Part shown: positions 31,486-39,845 of the stretch, one piece after another
Numbering within the stretch: the stretch's first letter is position 1
Layout: every line of letters starts with the position of its first letter
Assembly: GCA_942492905.1 (NCBI GenBank)
Contig: OW818657.1
Location: 6,244,863 to 6,308,862, forward strand
DNA from: CAIZWU01 sp942492905
GTDB lineage: Bacteria; Verrucomicrobiota; Verrucomicrobiia; Verrucomicrobiales; V1-33
Length of the DNA stretch: 64,000 nt
Direction of reading: 5' to 3'
Translations under genes and position numbers: made by a program
The notes under the pieces: generated by a model
Told to the model about the DNA's origin: nothing
Seen by the model: only the letters and a program-made list of their open reading frames with translations
Databases searched by the model: none

Positions 31486-31968
31486 ATGGATACCATCTTT
31501 ATCGAACCTTCCCTCATGCAAAACCAACTGAACGTTACTCTCCTTGAGGCCGATCAGCGCGGAGTGCCCATTCTCTCGGTCAGAGGCGCCTTGGGCGGAG
31601 AGGGCTGGCAGGTCATTTGTGAGGCTTGCGGTCAGCTGCCCGGCCGGACCCGGCTGTTGGACTTCAGCGGGGTTACCCATTGCCAGACGTCGCTTGATGA
31701 TGCGTCCTCCTTCGGCCGCCAGCTGGCGAGGCAGGCCATTTTCAACCCCTTGCTGCCTTGCCACGTGCTGATTGCTCCGGGCGATCTCCTGTTCGGCCTG
31801 TGCCGGGTGGTGCAGATGAATCTGGACACAGCCGGCCTCAACGCTGCGGTCTTCCGATCCGTCGGGGCGGCCCTCAAGTGGCTGGAAGAGGAAAACCTTT
31901 TGGCGGATCAACCGGCCTTTGAACCCGGTTCACAGGGCTCCCCGGAGCCCGGGTTCCGCCAGCGCTGA
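31486..31968 (+). CDS. STAS/SpoIIAA-like protein (uncertain)
   Basis: A 160-residue protein if started at the ATG at 31486; ATG 31516 is an alternative, and an upstream in-frame extension is unlikely because it overlaps the tetR gene. The pattern TRLLDFSGVTHCQTSLDDA, then CHVLIAPGDLLFGLCRVVQMN and VFRSVGAALKWLEEE resembles the single-domain SpoIIAA-like proteins of the STAS fold, in which a strand-helix repeat ends in an F-x-x-x-x-A-L-x-W-L motif. This is a fold-level guess. It is divergently transcribed from the TetR gene and may be its target. Its 3' end overlaps the PyrD gene by 39 bases in convergent orientation. Confidence 0.5.
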   Translation: MDTIFIEPSLMQNQLNVTLLEADQRGVPILSVRGALGGEGWQVICEACGQLPGRTRLLDFSGVTHCQTSLDDASSFGRQLARQAIFNPLLPCHVLIAPGDLLFGLCRVVQMNLDTAGLNAAVFRSVGAALKWLEEENLLADQPAFEPGSQGSPEPGFRQR

Positions 31969-32988
31969 CGCGCAGGATTCCACACACTCGCGCACCAGCG
32001 CCGGGCCCCGGTAAATCAGGCCGGAGTAAAGCTGCACCAAAGTGGCACCGGCGTGGAGTTTTTCCACGGCATCGGCCCCCGACATGATGCCGCCCGCGCC
32101 GATGATCGGCAGTGCGCCATCGATATCCCGCGCCAGCCCCGCGATAAAGGCGGTGGCGCGGGCCGTCAGGGGAGCGCCGCTGAGGCCGCCGCCCTCGGTG
32201 CTGTGAGGCAGGCCTTCAGTATGGGTGCGGCTGAGGGTAGTATTGGTGGCGATGACCCCCTCCAATTTCTCCTCCACAAACAACCGGGCAAGGCTGCGGC
32301 GGTGCTCCGGCTCGAGGTCCGGGGCAATTTTGATGAAGACCGGGACGTGACGCTGGTGCTGCTGGGCGAGGACTTTTTGTTCGGCCTGCAGGGTGCGGAT
32401 GAGCGCCCGGCAGGCGTCGTCCTGCTGGAGATCCCGCAGCCCTTTGGTGTTGGGGGAGCTGAGATTCACCGTGACGTAATCCGCCCAGGTCCAGGCGCCA
32501 CGCAAACCCAGCAGGTAATCCTCAGCCGCGCGCTCGTTGGGGGTGTCGAAATTCTTCCCGATATTCACTCCCAGAATTCCCCGGAAAGTGCGGTCCGCAG
32601 CGTTGGCTTGCCCTTGAGCGATGCCGGGGTTGTTGAAGCCCATCCGGTTCACAATGGCTTCGCGCTCCACGATCCGGAAGAGGCGCGGCTGGGGATTGCC
32701 GGGCTGCGCGCGGGGCGTCAGGGTACCGATTTCCACATGGCCGAACCCCATCGCGCCAAAGCCGTTCACGCATTGCCCGGCCTTGTCCAGACCGGCGGCG
32801 AGGCCCACCCGGTTCGGAAAACGCAGCCCGGCCACGGTGACGGGCGCCGCCTCGGCAAGTGGCGGCAGCAGGCGCATTACTCCGGCTTTTTCCGCGAGCT
32901 TCAGGCCGCGCAGGGTGACATGGTGGGCGGTCTCGGCATCCAGTAGGAACAGGCCCGCCTTGAGCAGGGGCCATGACGCTTCCATGGC
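31930..32988 (-). CDS. pyrD: Dihydroorotate dehydrogenase, class 2 (quinone)
   Basis: An FMN enzyme of pyrimidine synthesis that oxidises dihydroorotate to orotate using quinone. From the ATG at 32988 it is 352 residues and begins EASWPLLKAGLFLLDAETAHH, aligning with the membrane-associated N-terminal extension of class 2 enzymes; earlier in-frame ATGs at 33039 and 33054 add a low-similarity segment. Conserved motifs include RVGLAAGLDK, NLSSPNTKGLRDLQ with the catalytic serine, FIKIAPDL, and IGAGGIMSGADAVEKLHAGA. The gene runs divergently from purC, with a gap of only 133 bases. Confidence 0.93.
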   Translation of the reverse strand, partial: AMEASWPLLKAGLFLLDAETAHHVTLRGLKLAEKAGVMRLLPPLAEAAPVTVAGLRFPNRVGLAAGLDKAGQCVNGFGAMGFGHVEIGTLTPRAQPGNPQPRLFRIVEREAIVNRMGFNNPGIAQGQANAADRTFRGILGVNIGKNFDTPNERAAEDYLLGLRGAWTWADYVTVNLSSPNTKGLRDLQQDDACRALIRTLQAEQKVLAQQHQRHVPVFIKIAPDLEPEHRRSLARLFVEEKLEGVIATNTTLSRTHTEGLPHSTEGGGLSGAPLTARATAFIAGLARDIDGALPIIGAGGIMSGADAVEKLHAGATLVQLYSGLIYRGPALVRECVESCASALAEPGLRGAL

Positions 32989-33121
32989 GGTGCGGGCGAG
33001 CGAGGAAAGGCAGGATGGGGTCGGAGTGGGCGAAGGCATCTCGCCTTGACTCATGCCAAGCCGGGGCCTAGTGCAACCCTTTCCGCTCGATTTTCCACCT
33101 CCCACCCTCCCCCTCCCCGGC

Positions 33122-33838
33122 ATGTCACTCATCTACGAAGGCAAGGCAAAACGGCTCTTCACCACCGAGGACCCGAACGAACTTCTCATGGAGTTCAAGG
33201 ACGACGCGACCGCCTTCAATGGCGCTAAAAAAGAGAGCTTCGCCAAAAAAGGAGCGCTCAATAAACGTCTCTCCCTCCACCTCTACGAACTGCTGGAGCG
33301 CGACAGCGTGGCCACCCACTTCGTCCGCGATGACACCGAGAACACCCTGATTGTGAAGCGCGTGGAGATCATCCCGATCGAGGTGGTGATCCGGAACGTG
33401 GTCGCCGGCTCCCTCATCAAACGCACCGGCCTGAAGGAAGGCCACAAACTGCGCCAGCCCATCATCGAGTGCTACTACAAGAGCGACGAACTGGGCGACC
33501 CCATGATCAACGACGAGCACATCCGCGAGCTGGCCCTCGCCCGCGGTGATGAGATGGAAAAAATCAAACGCTCCGCTCTCAAGATCAACCGGACCCTCAC
33601 TAATTTCTTCGCCAAGGCCAACCTGACCCTGGTGGATTTCAAACTCGAATTCGGCCGCCTCTACCCAAATAAACACAACATCGTCCTCGCCGACGAAATC
33701 AGCCCGGACACCTGCCGTCTCTGGGACAGCGAGACCGGCAAAAAGCTGGACAAGGATCGTTTCCGTCAGGATCTCGGCGATCTCGTCGAAGGTTATAACG
33801 AAGTTCTCACCCGGGTTGAACATGCGCTTGCAAGCTGA
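33122..33838 (+). CDS. purC: SAICAR synthase (phosphoribosylaminoimidazole-succinocarboxamide synthase)
   Basis: A 238-residue ATP-grasp-like enzyme that joins aspartate to CAIR in purine synthesis. The start MSLIYEGKAKRLF at 33122 is the normal family start, with the GKAKR ATP-binding motif. Further motifs are FNGAKKESFAKKG, VIRNVVAGSLIKRTGL, VDFKLEFGR and DEISPDTCRLWD, all typical. It overlaps by 17 bases with the small gene at 33822, which points to coupled expression in a purine operon. Confidence 0.95.
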   Translation: MSLIYEGKAKRLFTTEDPNELLMEFKDDATAFNGAKKESFAKKGALNKRLSLHLYELLERDSVATHFVRDDTENTLIVKRVEIIPIEVVIRNVVAGSLIKRTGLKEGHKLRQPIIECYYKSDELGDPMINDEHIRELALARGDEMEKIKRSALKINRTLTNFFAKANLTLVDFKLEFGRLYPNKHNIVLADEISPDTCRLWDSETGKKLDKDRFRQDLGDLVEGYNEVLTRVEHALAS

Positions 33839-34274
33839 AGTCATCGGTCGCTTCGACCACGCCGGGGACGCCAACGCCCTGCTCTACACGCCCCTTGCGG
33901 CCCAGCTCACCGCGCGCCACACCCGGCGCTACACGGTGGACTACACCGGCGATGAAGCCGCCCTCGTGGCCTTCCTCACCAAAGTCCTCGCCGACCCCGT
34001 CAGCCACGAGCTGCGCACCGGCGATGCCCCTGCCCTGGATAGCTATGCCTTCTTCCTCGACTACGGCATGAAAGCCGGCGCCCTCGACCACGAAAAGGAA
34101 ACCATCCTCGCGCACCATCACAGCACCCCCGGCGCGGCCTTCGCCATCACCAGCCTGAAGATCAACCACCGGGTCTATCTCTTCGGGGAATCCGGTGCCG
34201 CCGCCCACGCCGACCGGTTTGTGAAGGACATCGTCAATCCCGCGATCCACACCTGGCAGGTCACGGCGGCGTAG
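33822..34274 (+). CDS. Small PurS-like / FGAM-synthase N-terminal-like protein (tentative)
   Basis: A 150-residue protein whose ATG at 33822 lies inside the purC end. The middle part, RRYTVDYTGDEAALVAFLTKVLADPV, then SYAFFLDYGMKAGALDHEKETI, resembles the N-terminal PurS-like segment of FGAM synthase, where a beta-strand is followed by an L-x-D-P-V motif and a K-P-G-x-x-D turn. This would fit a purine-operon neighbour of purC, perhaps as a split or regulatory subunit of FGAM synthase. I could not confirm the fold by eye, so the identity stays tentative. Confidence 0.4.
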   Translation: MRLQAEVIGRFDHAGDANALLYTPLAAQLTARHTRRYTVDYTGDEAALVAFLTKVLADPVSHELRTGDAPALDSYAFFLDYGMKAGALDHEKETILAHHHSTPGAAFAITSLKINHRVYLFGESGAAAHADRFVKDIVNPAIHTWQVTAA

Positions 34275-34805
34275 GCTAAAGTAGCCATCACCGCTCCTCG
34301 TGATGAGCATTGACGCACCGCCAGCCGTCAGGTTCAGGAATCGATAAAGGTGCTCCGCTGCACCCCTGTCTGAAATCGAAAACGCATCCCCCCTGGGCCA
34401 GCCGCCCGCTCATCACGCGGAGCGATAGAGATTACTTTGTGGAAGCTGCACAAGCAAATTACCAAGTAGCTTGCTTTCCCCACGGGCTTTCAGTGAGGTT
34501 CCAAACAGCAAGCGGTTGGCGAGAACGAGGGGCGGGGCGATCGTGGTGTTCATCCTCATAGGGATGGGAAAAGGAAATCCGCGTCTCTCCGCGAAGGGGT
34601 TCGCTTGAAATCCCAAATTCTAGAAGATACATCCCATACTGCAGCAAGCATTGCTTTGACACCACAAAATGCCATGTAACAACCGTCCCGGCGTTTTTTA
34701 GCCAGAATCAATGAAGCCAGTACTTCTGATTGACAAAAAAAGGAGGGGGTGCGACCTTGACAAAACCTCTTTGTGAGTTCTTTAACGTCATTTTCCGCAC
34801 TTAAT
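34275..34805. other. Unassigned intergenic stretch, AT-richer
   Basis: This 531-base stretch is visibly less GC-rich than the flanking genes. It begins with a perfect 5-bp stem (GGCTA AAG TAGCC at 34273-34285) just past the small purine gene, which could help end that transcript, though no T-run follows. Short ORFs on both strands show no recognisable protein. No RNA gene could be identified. Confidence 0.45.
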
Positions 34806-36056
34806 ATGAAACTTACAACCAAAGCAGTTTTCTCGAGCAGGAAGGCGATTCTTCCTTGGACTTTTTTGCTAGGTATAGCGCTGTTTTTTACAGCTAACTC
34901 GGTGACAGTAAAACTCCAAGCAGAAACGCCCGAGCAGGGTCGGGTGGAGCCCCTAGAAACAAGGACCTTAGGCCAAATGTACTCAGATATGTTCGGGGGG
35001 GGAGAGGAAGGGAAGAAGCAACTTAATTTACGAATAGAAGAGATGAGCAAAGGAACGCAGAATGAGGCCCAACCCAACGCAGAAAAAACACTTGGTGATC
35101 TCAAGAGAGAGCTGGCGGAAGCGAAGACCCCAGCAGAGCGCCAAAAAGCGGCGGAGCAAATCAAGGCATTCGCGGAGTTAGCTTCAGAGGAGGCTAAGAG
35201 AGCATCGGAAGAGACTGACTCCACGGAGAAGGAAACATTGAGCCAACTACACGCAAAGGTGTACGGAGATCCAAGAAAACTTGAAGAAGGGATAAATCAT
35301 CCGAGAGTGACTGCTGTAGGCGGATTTAACGGTGGTTGGCACGCTGCCGTTTCGAAAAACAGTCCATATGGGCCGCAATCCTGGACTTTCTCAGCCCAAT
35401 TTCCTACTGAATGGATCAAGAGTAATTGGAGCAATGGACTTCGCATCACCGGAGTTGCTGGAGATGCTAACTATTGGTTTGTAGTTATGTCGTATATGAA
35501 AGACGGGAGCTTGCCGACCCAAACTCTCATAGGTCCCAGACCTTTTGACAATGAGCTTCAAACTCAATTCGCCAATTATACTCAGCAAGGATATCGAATC
35601 ACCGCTTTAAGCGGCTTTGGACAAAGGTGGTTGATGGTGATGACTGGGAACACCGGTTGGGGGAAGCAGCGCTTCTCGCTTCCGAGTTCTAGTAACGCGA
35701 ACGCAAAGTGGTTGAACGCCCGCGCTAGTGAAGGTTTTTGCATCACCGCCGGCAGCGGTGATCGGGTTGTTAACCGCGATGGAACAGTAGAAGAAAGCTA
35801 CGTTTTGGTGGCAACTCAAGGAACGGGATATCGCACTTCATCTTATTACTTAAGATCTCAATCAGCGGATTCCTTTCTGGGCTGGTTTAAGAAGGAAAAC
35901 CAGAGCGGCAGTCCGTTAGTACTTCTCGGATACACAACAACAATGGGCGCCATCTTATCTACAGGCACGCCCCACAGTTACATCGGTTCTCAACATGGAC
36001 GCCAAGCCCAGTTTCTGCAGGACTGGCTACTTCAGTCCAACTGCAACAAACGATAG
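34806..36056 (+). CDS. Secreted DUF7477-like protein with a coiled-coil segment
   Basis: A 416-residue protein with a signal or anchor helix (residues 9-30, ILPWTFLLGIALFFTAN), a charged helical segment about 60-145 (for example ELAEAKTPAERQKAAEQIKAFAE) that should form coiled coil, and a C-terminal beta-rich region. That region has three repeats of the type FPTEWIKSNWSNGLRITGVAG ... WFVVMSYM, which resemble the DUF7477 repeats better known from plant kinases and some bacterial proteins. The gene is clearly AT-richer than its neighbours and sits next to a transposase remnant, so it is probably acquired. The function is unknown. The start at 34806 is preferred; an upstream ATG would be within a poorly conserved stretch. 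Confidence 0.65.
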   Translation: MKLTTKAVFSSRKAILPWTFLLGIALFFTANSVTVKLQAETPEQGRVEPLETRTLGQMYSDMFGGGEEGKKQLNLRIEEMSKGTQNEAQPNAEKTLGDLKRELAEAKTPAERQKAAEQIKAFAELASEEAKRASEETDSTEKETLSQLHAKVYGDPRKLEEGINHPRVTAVGGFNGGWHAAVSKNSPYGPQSWTFSAQFPTEWIKSNWSNGLRITGVAGDANYWFVVMSYMKDGSLPTQTLIGPRPFDNELQTQFANYTQQGYRITALSGFGQRWLMVMTGNTGWGKQRFSLPSSSNANAKWLNARASEGFCITAGSGDRVVNRDGTVEESYVLVATQGTGYRTSSYYLRSQSADSFLGWFKKENQSGSPLVLLGYTTTMGAILSTGTPHSYIGSQHGRQAQFLQDWLLQSNCNKR

Positions 36057-36149
36057 CAGAAAATTACTTGGTAAAGTTTTCGACAGGCGGCCGGAGGAGG
36101 AGACTCACCATGGCCCCCGGAGCATTGGCAGCAAGCTGTCTCCTGCGAA
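36057..36149. other. Short intergenic segment before the transposase remnant
   Basis: Contains no recognisable gene. It may hold the 5' end of the degraded transposase at 36150, but no similarity is clear. Confidence 0.3.
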
Positions 36150-36475
36150 ATGAACCGGAGCCGTTATGAGCAACCCGGCGGTGTCGTCTGCCGGAACCTC
36201 GATTGGTTTGAAAAATCATGGAAATGGCCCGGCCTCCAAAGTGTGATTTAAGCGGGCCGTCAGACCCTGCGTCAGCGGCATTCCATGGAGATTCCAACCG
36301 GGGAATATCAATACTATCTGAGCAATCTACCGCCGGAGATCTCATGCGGGCGCACTGTTCACTGGAAAACCAGTGTCATCACGTTCCGGATGACGCCTAT
36401 CATGAGAATTACTGCGGGGTCCACGTCCGGACGGCGAGCCAAATCTGCCCCTGGTGCGGGAGAGCAGATTCCGCT
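36150..36475 (+). pseudogene. ISAs1-family transposase remnant
   Basis: In one frame from about 36150 the sequence reads CRNLDWFEKSWKWPGLQSVI, then a stop, then GEYQYYLSNLPPEI. After a frame change it continues MRAHCSLENQCHHVPDDAYHEN. These segments line up in order with the C-terminal half of ISAs1-type transposases: WPGLxSV, the YYISSLP block, and VRAHWxIENxLHWxLDVAFxED. A nonsense codon and at least one frameshift, plus lack of the N-terminal half, show it is dead. Terminal repeats were not located. It lies next to the AT-rich gene at 34806, supporting an acquired patch. Confidence 0.6.
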
Positions 36476-36829
36476 GGCCCAGTAAATAAAACCAAGCCAC
36501 TCCTGTGACCAATTAGCCCAAGGTAAAGCTGGCAAATTGCGATTTGGAGAATTTCATGGCCTGAGGAGCGTTGCGCTTTTGCCCGGGGAAGTGCCCTGGG
36601 AGGAGTAATACCCCGCGTTGAATAGCATCTCAACAGTTAAGCCAGTCCAAGCTTGAGCCACAGGTGATGCCCGCGGCGCGGACGGCTGGCAGATTTTTTG
36701 GTGACGGAGCCAGGCTGCCGGTTGATCACACTGAGTGAGGTTGGTTTACTTCTGGCAGCGGGAAAGGCCCTGCTTCCGGCTCTTGCTTCCCTGGCGGCGC
36801 GGGGTGAAAATGCGCCCCTATTCTTCTGC
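36476..36829. other. Unassigned segment
   Basis: A stretch of 354 bases between the transposase remnant and the MFS/PlsC fusion start. ORFs here show no recognisable protein. The upstream extension of the fusion frame from 36698 is open, but its sequence is unlike the family, so I leave it out. Confidence 0.3.
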
Positions 36830-39800
36830 ATGCCTGACTCCGCGATTTCCACTTTGCCCGCTTCCGGGGATTTGTCCGGCCCTGGTGCGGCGGTGCAGCG
36901 GCCGGACTGGGGATCGCTCTGGCGGCTGCTGGTGGTGCAGACGCAGAATGCCTTCAATGACAAGGTGGCCCAGTTCACCCTGCTGGGCATGGCGAAGGTG
37001 TTTTTGGACAAGGCCTCCAGCGAACGGTATCCGCACATTGTCTCGGCGCTGCTGGTGGTGCCGCTGTTGTTTTTTGCGCCGGTGGCGGGGTGGGTTTCCG
37101 ACCGTTACCGGAAGAGTCAGGTGGTGCTCTGGTCCAGCGTGGCGCAGGTGGTGTTGCTGCTGTTGTGTGCCGGAGCGTTTGCCTTGGAATGGTTCTGGAC
37201 GGCAACGGCGCTCTTTTTCCTGCTGGCGCTGCAGGCGGCGGTGCTGCAGCCGGCCAAGGGCGGGATCGTGAAGGAGTATGTGGGGGAACGTTATATCGGA
37301 ATGGCTTCGGGCTGGGTGCAGATGTCGGCGATCCTGGCGTTTGTCAGCGGACAGTGGGTCGGGGGGAAGATTTTTGAGCATTTTTATGAAACCGGCCAGC
37401 CGCCGGATGCGGGGATGGCCGCGTGCTGGACGGTGCTGGTGATGGCGCTGTTTTCGCTGCTGATGGTGATTTTTTCGCTGCAGATGAAGGAAACGAATTC
37501 CCATACCGATGAGCCGTTCCGCCGCGGGATGATGGTGGAACATTTCCACCACCTGGGGGAACTGCTGCGGGTGAAGAAGTTGCGGCTGACGGCCCTGGGG
37601 GTTTCCTACTTCTGGTTTTCCTCGGTGATGCTGACCCTGATGCTGATCCAGCTGGCGACACAGATTGAACCGAATGAAGCGTCCCAGGCGGAACGGAGCG
37701 GGATGTTGTTTGCGTTCGTCGGAGCCGGGGTGGCCGCGGGCTGTATGCTGACGGCATGGCTGTCGGCGGAAAAGATCGAGCTGGGCCTGGTGCCGCTGGG
37801 CGGGCTGGGCATGGCGGCGGGCGCGGTGGCAACCCTGGCGGTGGATCCGGCGGGCCTGATGTTCCGGGGTCTGATGTTCTGGGTAGGAGGAGCCAGCGCG
37901 GTGTTCCTGGTGCCGCTGAATGCGTATTTGCAGGACCTGCTGGTGCCCCGGGTGCGTGGCCGCATGTTGTCGGCGGCGGGGTTGCTGGATGCGTTGGCGA
38001 TGATGATCGCGATCACCCTGCAATGGGTCTGGATGAAGCTGGGGGTACCAGTGTTGTGGCAGTTTGCCATGCTCGGAGTGCTCTGCCTCGCGACTTCGGT
38101 TTATGTGCTGCGGATCATCCCGCAGAGCTTTTTGCGTTTCACAGTGCTGGGATTGATCCGGGTGATTTACCGGACGCGGAGCCTGCATGCCGGTCGGCTG
38201 CCGGAGACCGGCGGGGCGCTCCTGATCTGCAATCACGTCAGCTATGTGGATGCCCTGGTGCTGTCAGCCACCTGCGACCGCGAGGTGGTGTTCACGGTGT
38301 TCGACGAATTTTTCAAGAACCCGTTCCTCGCGCGGTTCATGAGGTTGTTTGGCGTAGTCCCGATTTCGGAAAAGCGCGCCAAGGATGCGATCCTGACCAT
38401 GGCGGAGACGATCAAAGCGGGGAACCTGGTGTGCATTTTCGCCGAGGGCCAGGTCACCAGGACGGGATTCATGAATGAAGTCCGGAAGGGCTTTGAACTG
38501 ATCGCCCGGCGGGCCGGGGCGCCGGTAGTGCCGGTTTACCTCGATGCGTTATGGGGGTCCATTTTCTCCTTTGAAGGCGGACGGTTTTTCTCCAAATGGC
38601 CGCACCATTTTCCGGTGCATCTGACGGCGGTGTGGGGTGAGCCGATGCTGCCGGCCGAAGTCAGTGCCGACCGCGCCCGGGATGCGTTCCGGCGGCTCGC
38701 GGCGGAGGGCCTGCACGCCCGCCCGGAGGTGAACCGCACGCTGCGCCTGGCCATGGCCGAGGGGTTGTGTCAGGCTCCCTGGCGCCCCGCTCTCGCCGAT
38801 GCGGAGGTGCAGGGGGATCCCGGCCGCCGCTTGAGCCGCGGCACGCTGTTTGCCCAGGCGATGCATCTCGCCCGGCGCTGGGAACCCTTCACCCTCGGCC
38901 GGGTACTGGTGGTCCTGCCTGACGGAGTTGCCGCGGTGCTGGTGCTGCTGGCCCTGAAGCTCGCCGGCAAAGTGCCGGTGTTGTTGCCGCCCCACCTGCT
39001 TGGCACCCCGGAGCTGGCAGCATTTCTGGCCCGGGAAAAGATTGGCAGTGCGGTGTCCCACACCGGGCTGCGGGCTGCCCATGCAGACGCGCCCTGGCCG
39101 GATCACTTTCTCGACCTGCAGGCGGAGATGGAGGAACTGGATGATCTCCGGGTGCTGGGCGATTTTGCCTTCGCCGCCCTGGCCACGGAAAGCGTCCGCC
39201 GCCTCAGAGTGGAGTGGCGGGCCGGACAGGACGGACTGGGTTGGATTTCCGGCGATCCTGACGGAACGCTGGTCCTGACCCAACTCACCGATCACACCGT
39301 GCTGGCCCAGACGGAGATGCTGCGGTCTACGGATCTGCTGCGGCAATCCGACGTGATTTTGAGCTGCCATCCCCTCGCTTCCGCCGGCGGACAGGCGCTG
39401 CTGTGGTCGTGTCTCGGACGTGGCCTCACCCTGGTCCTGGCTCCGGAAACCAACGACCCCCGCACCGGTGCCGCGTGGCTGGCGGAGTATGAACCCAACC
39501 TTGCCCTCGGAGGGCCAGCCCTCGCGGTCGCCCTGACCGTACCGGGGACTTCCCTGCGCAGTTTCCTGCACTGGACGGCCTCCGGCGAGGCCATGGCGGA
39601 CTCCACCGCGACGGCCCTCGGCGCCGCCACCGGTGCCGTGACCTGTGAGGGTCTGACGTTTGAGGCGGCGGGCCTGCTGGTGGCGGTGAGCCTCCCCGAT
39701 CCACCCCTGGCGACCCGCACCGCCGAGCCCCAGACCGGCCGCCGCAGTGACAGCCCGGGGCGGTTATTGCCTGGACTGCTGACAGATGCCTTGCCCCCCG

Positions 39801-39838
39801 GCTGGATCGCAGATGAAGCGGGCTACGTGATCCGCTGA
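36830..39838 (+). CDS. MFS (LplT-like) - PlsC acyltransferase - degenerate acyl-CoA/ACP-ligase fusion
   Basis: A 1002-residue protein. Residues about 25-425 form 12 transmembrane helices of an MFS carrier of the LplT type (lysophospholipid flippase). Residues about 445-625 form a PlsC-type acyltransferase, with the catalytic HX4D as H469-D474 in NHVSYVDAL and the FAEGQVTRTG motif. Residues about 660-1002 resemble an AMP-binding acyl-ACP synthetase but lack its P-loop TSGTTGxPKG; the equivalent place reads VLTQLTDHTVLAQTE. In Aas-LplT proteins these three activities repair lysophospholipids. Here the ligase domain looks worn, so it probably relies on other ligases or has a structural role. The start at 36830 is chosen from the family start; upstream codons are possible. 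Confidence 0.85.
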   Translation: MPDSAISTLPASGDLSGPGAAVQRPDWGSLWRLLVVQTQNAFNDKVAQFTLLGMAKVFLDKASSERYPHIVSALLVVPLLFFAPVAGWVSDRYRKSQVVLWSSVAQVVLLLLCAGAFALEWFWTATALFFLLALQAAVLQPAKGGIVKEYVGERYIGMASGWVQMSAILAFVSGQWVGGKIFEHFYETGQPPDAGMAACWTVLVMALFSLLMVIFSLQMKETNSHTDEPFRRGMMVEHFHHLGELLRVKKLRLTALGVSYFWFSSVMLTLMLIQLATQIEPNEASQAERSGMLFAFVGAGVAAGCMLTAWLSAEKIELGLVPLGGLGMAAGAVATLAVDPAGLMFRGLMFWVGGASAVFLVPLNAYLQDLLVPRVRGRMLSAAGLLDALAMMIAITLQWVWMKLGVPVLWQFAMLGVLCLATSVYVLRIIPQSFLRFTVLGLIRVIYRTRSLHAGRLPETGGALLICNHVSYVDALVLSATCDREVVFTVFDEFFKNPFLARFMRLFGVVPISEKRAKDAILTMAETIKAGNLVCIFAEGQVTRTGFMNEVRKGFELIARRAGAPVVPVYLDALWGSIFSFEGGRFFSKWPHHFPVHLTAVWGEPMLPAEVSADRARDAFRRLAAEGLHARPEVNRTLRLAMAEGLCQAPWRPALADAEVQGDPGRRLSRGTLFAQAMHLARRWEPFTLGRVLVVLPDGVAAVLVLLALKLAGKVPVLLPPHLLGTPELAAFLAREKIGSAVSHTGLRAAHADAPWPDHFLDLQAEMEELDDLRVLGDFAFAALATESVRRLRVEWRAGQDGLGWISGDPDGTLVLTQLTDHTVLAQTEMLRSTDLLRQSDVILSCHPLASAGGQALLWSCLGRGLTLVLAPETNDPRTGAAWLAEYEPNLALGGPALAVALTVPGTSLRSFLHWTASGEAMADSTATALGAATGAVTCEGLTFEAAGLLVAVSLPDPPLATRTAEPQTGRRSDSPGRLLPGLLTDALPPGWIADEAGYVIR

Positions 39839-39845
39839 ATCGAGG

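Noticed and set aside
34275..34805. A riboswitch or ncRNA in the intergenic region after purC
   Set aside because: Only a weak GGCTA/TAGCC hairpin and unstructured sequence were seen.
34556..35224. 222-residue minus-strand frame opposite the DUF7477-like gene
   Set aside because: Ser/Ala/Leu-rich with no motif, and the plus-strand frame has a signal peptide and repeats.
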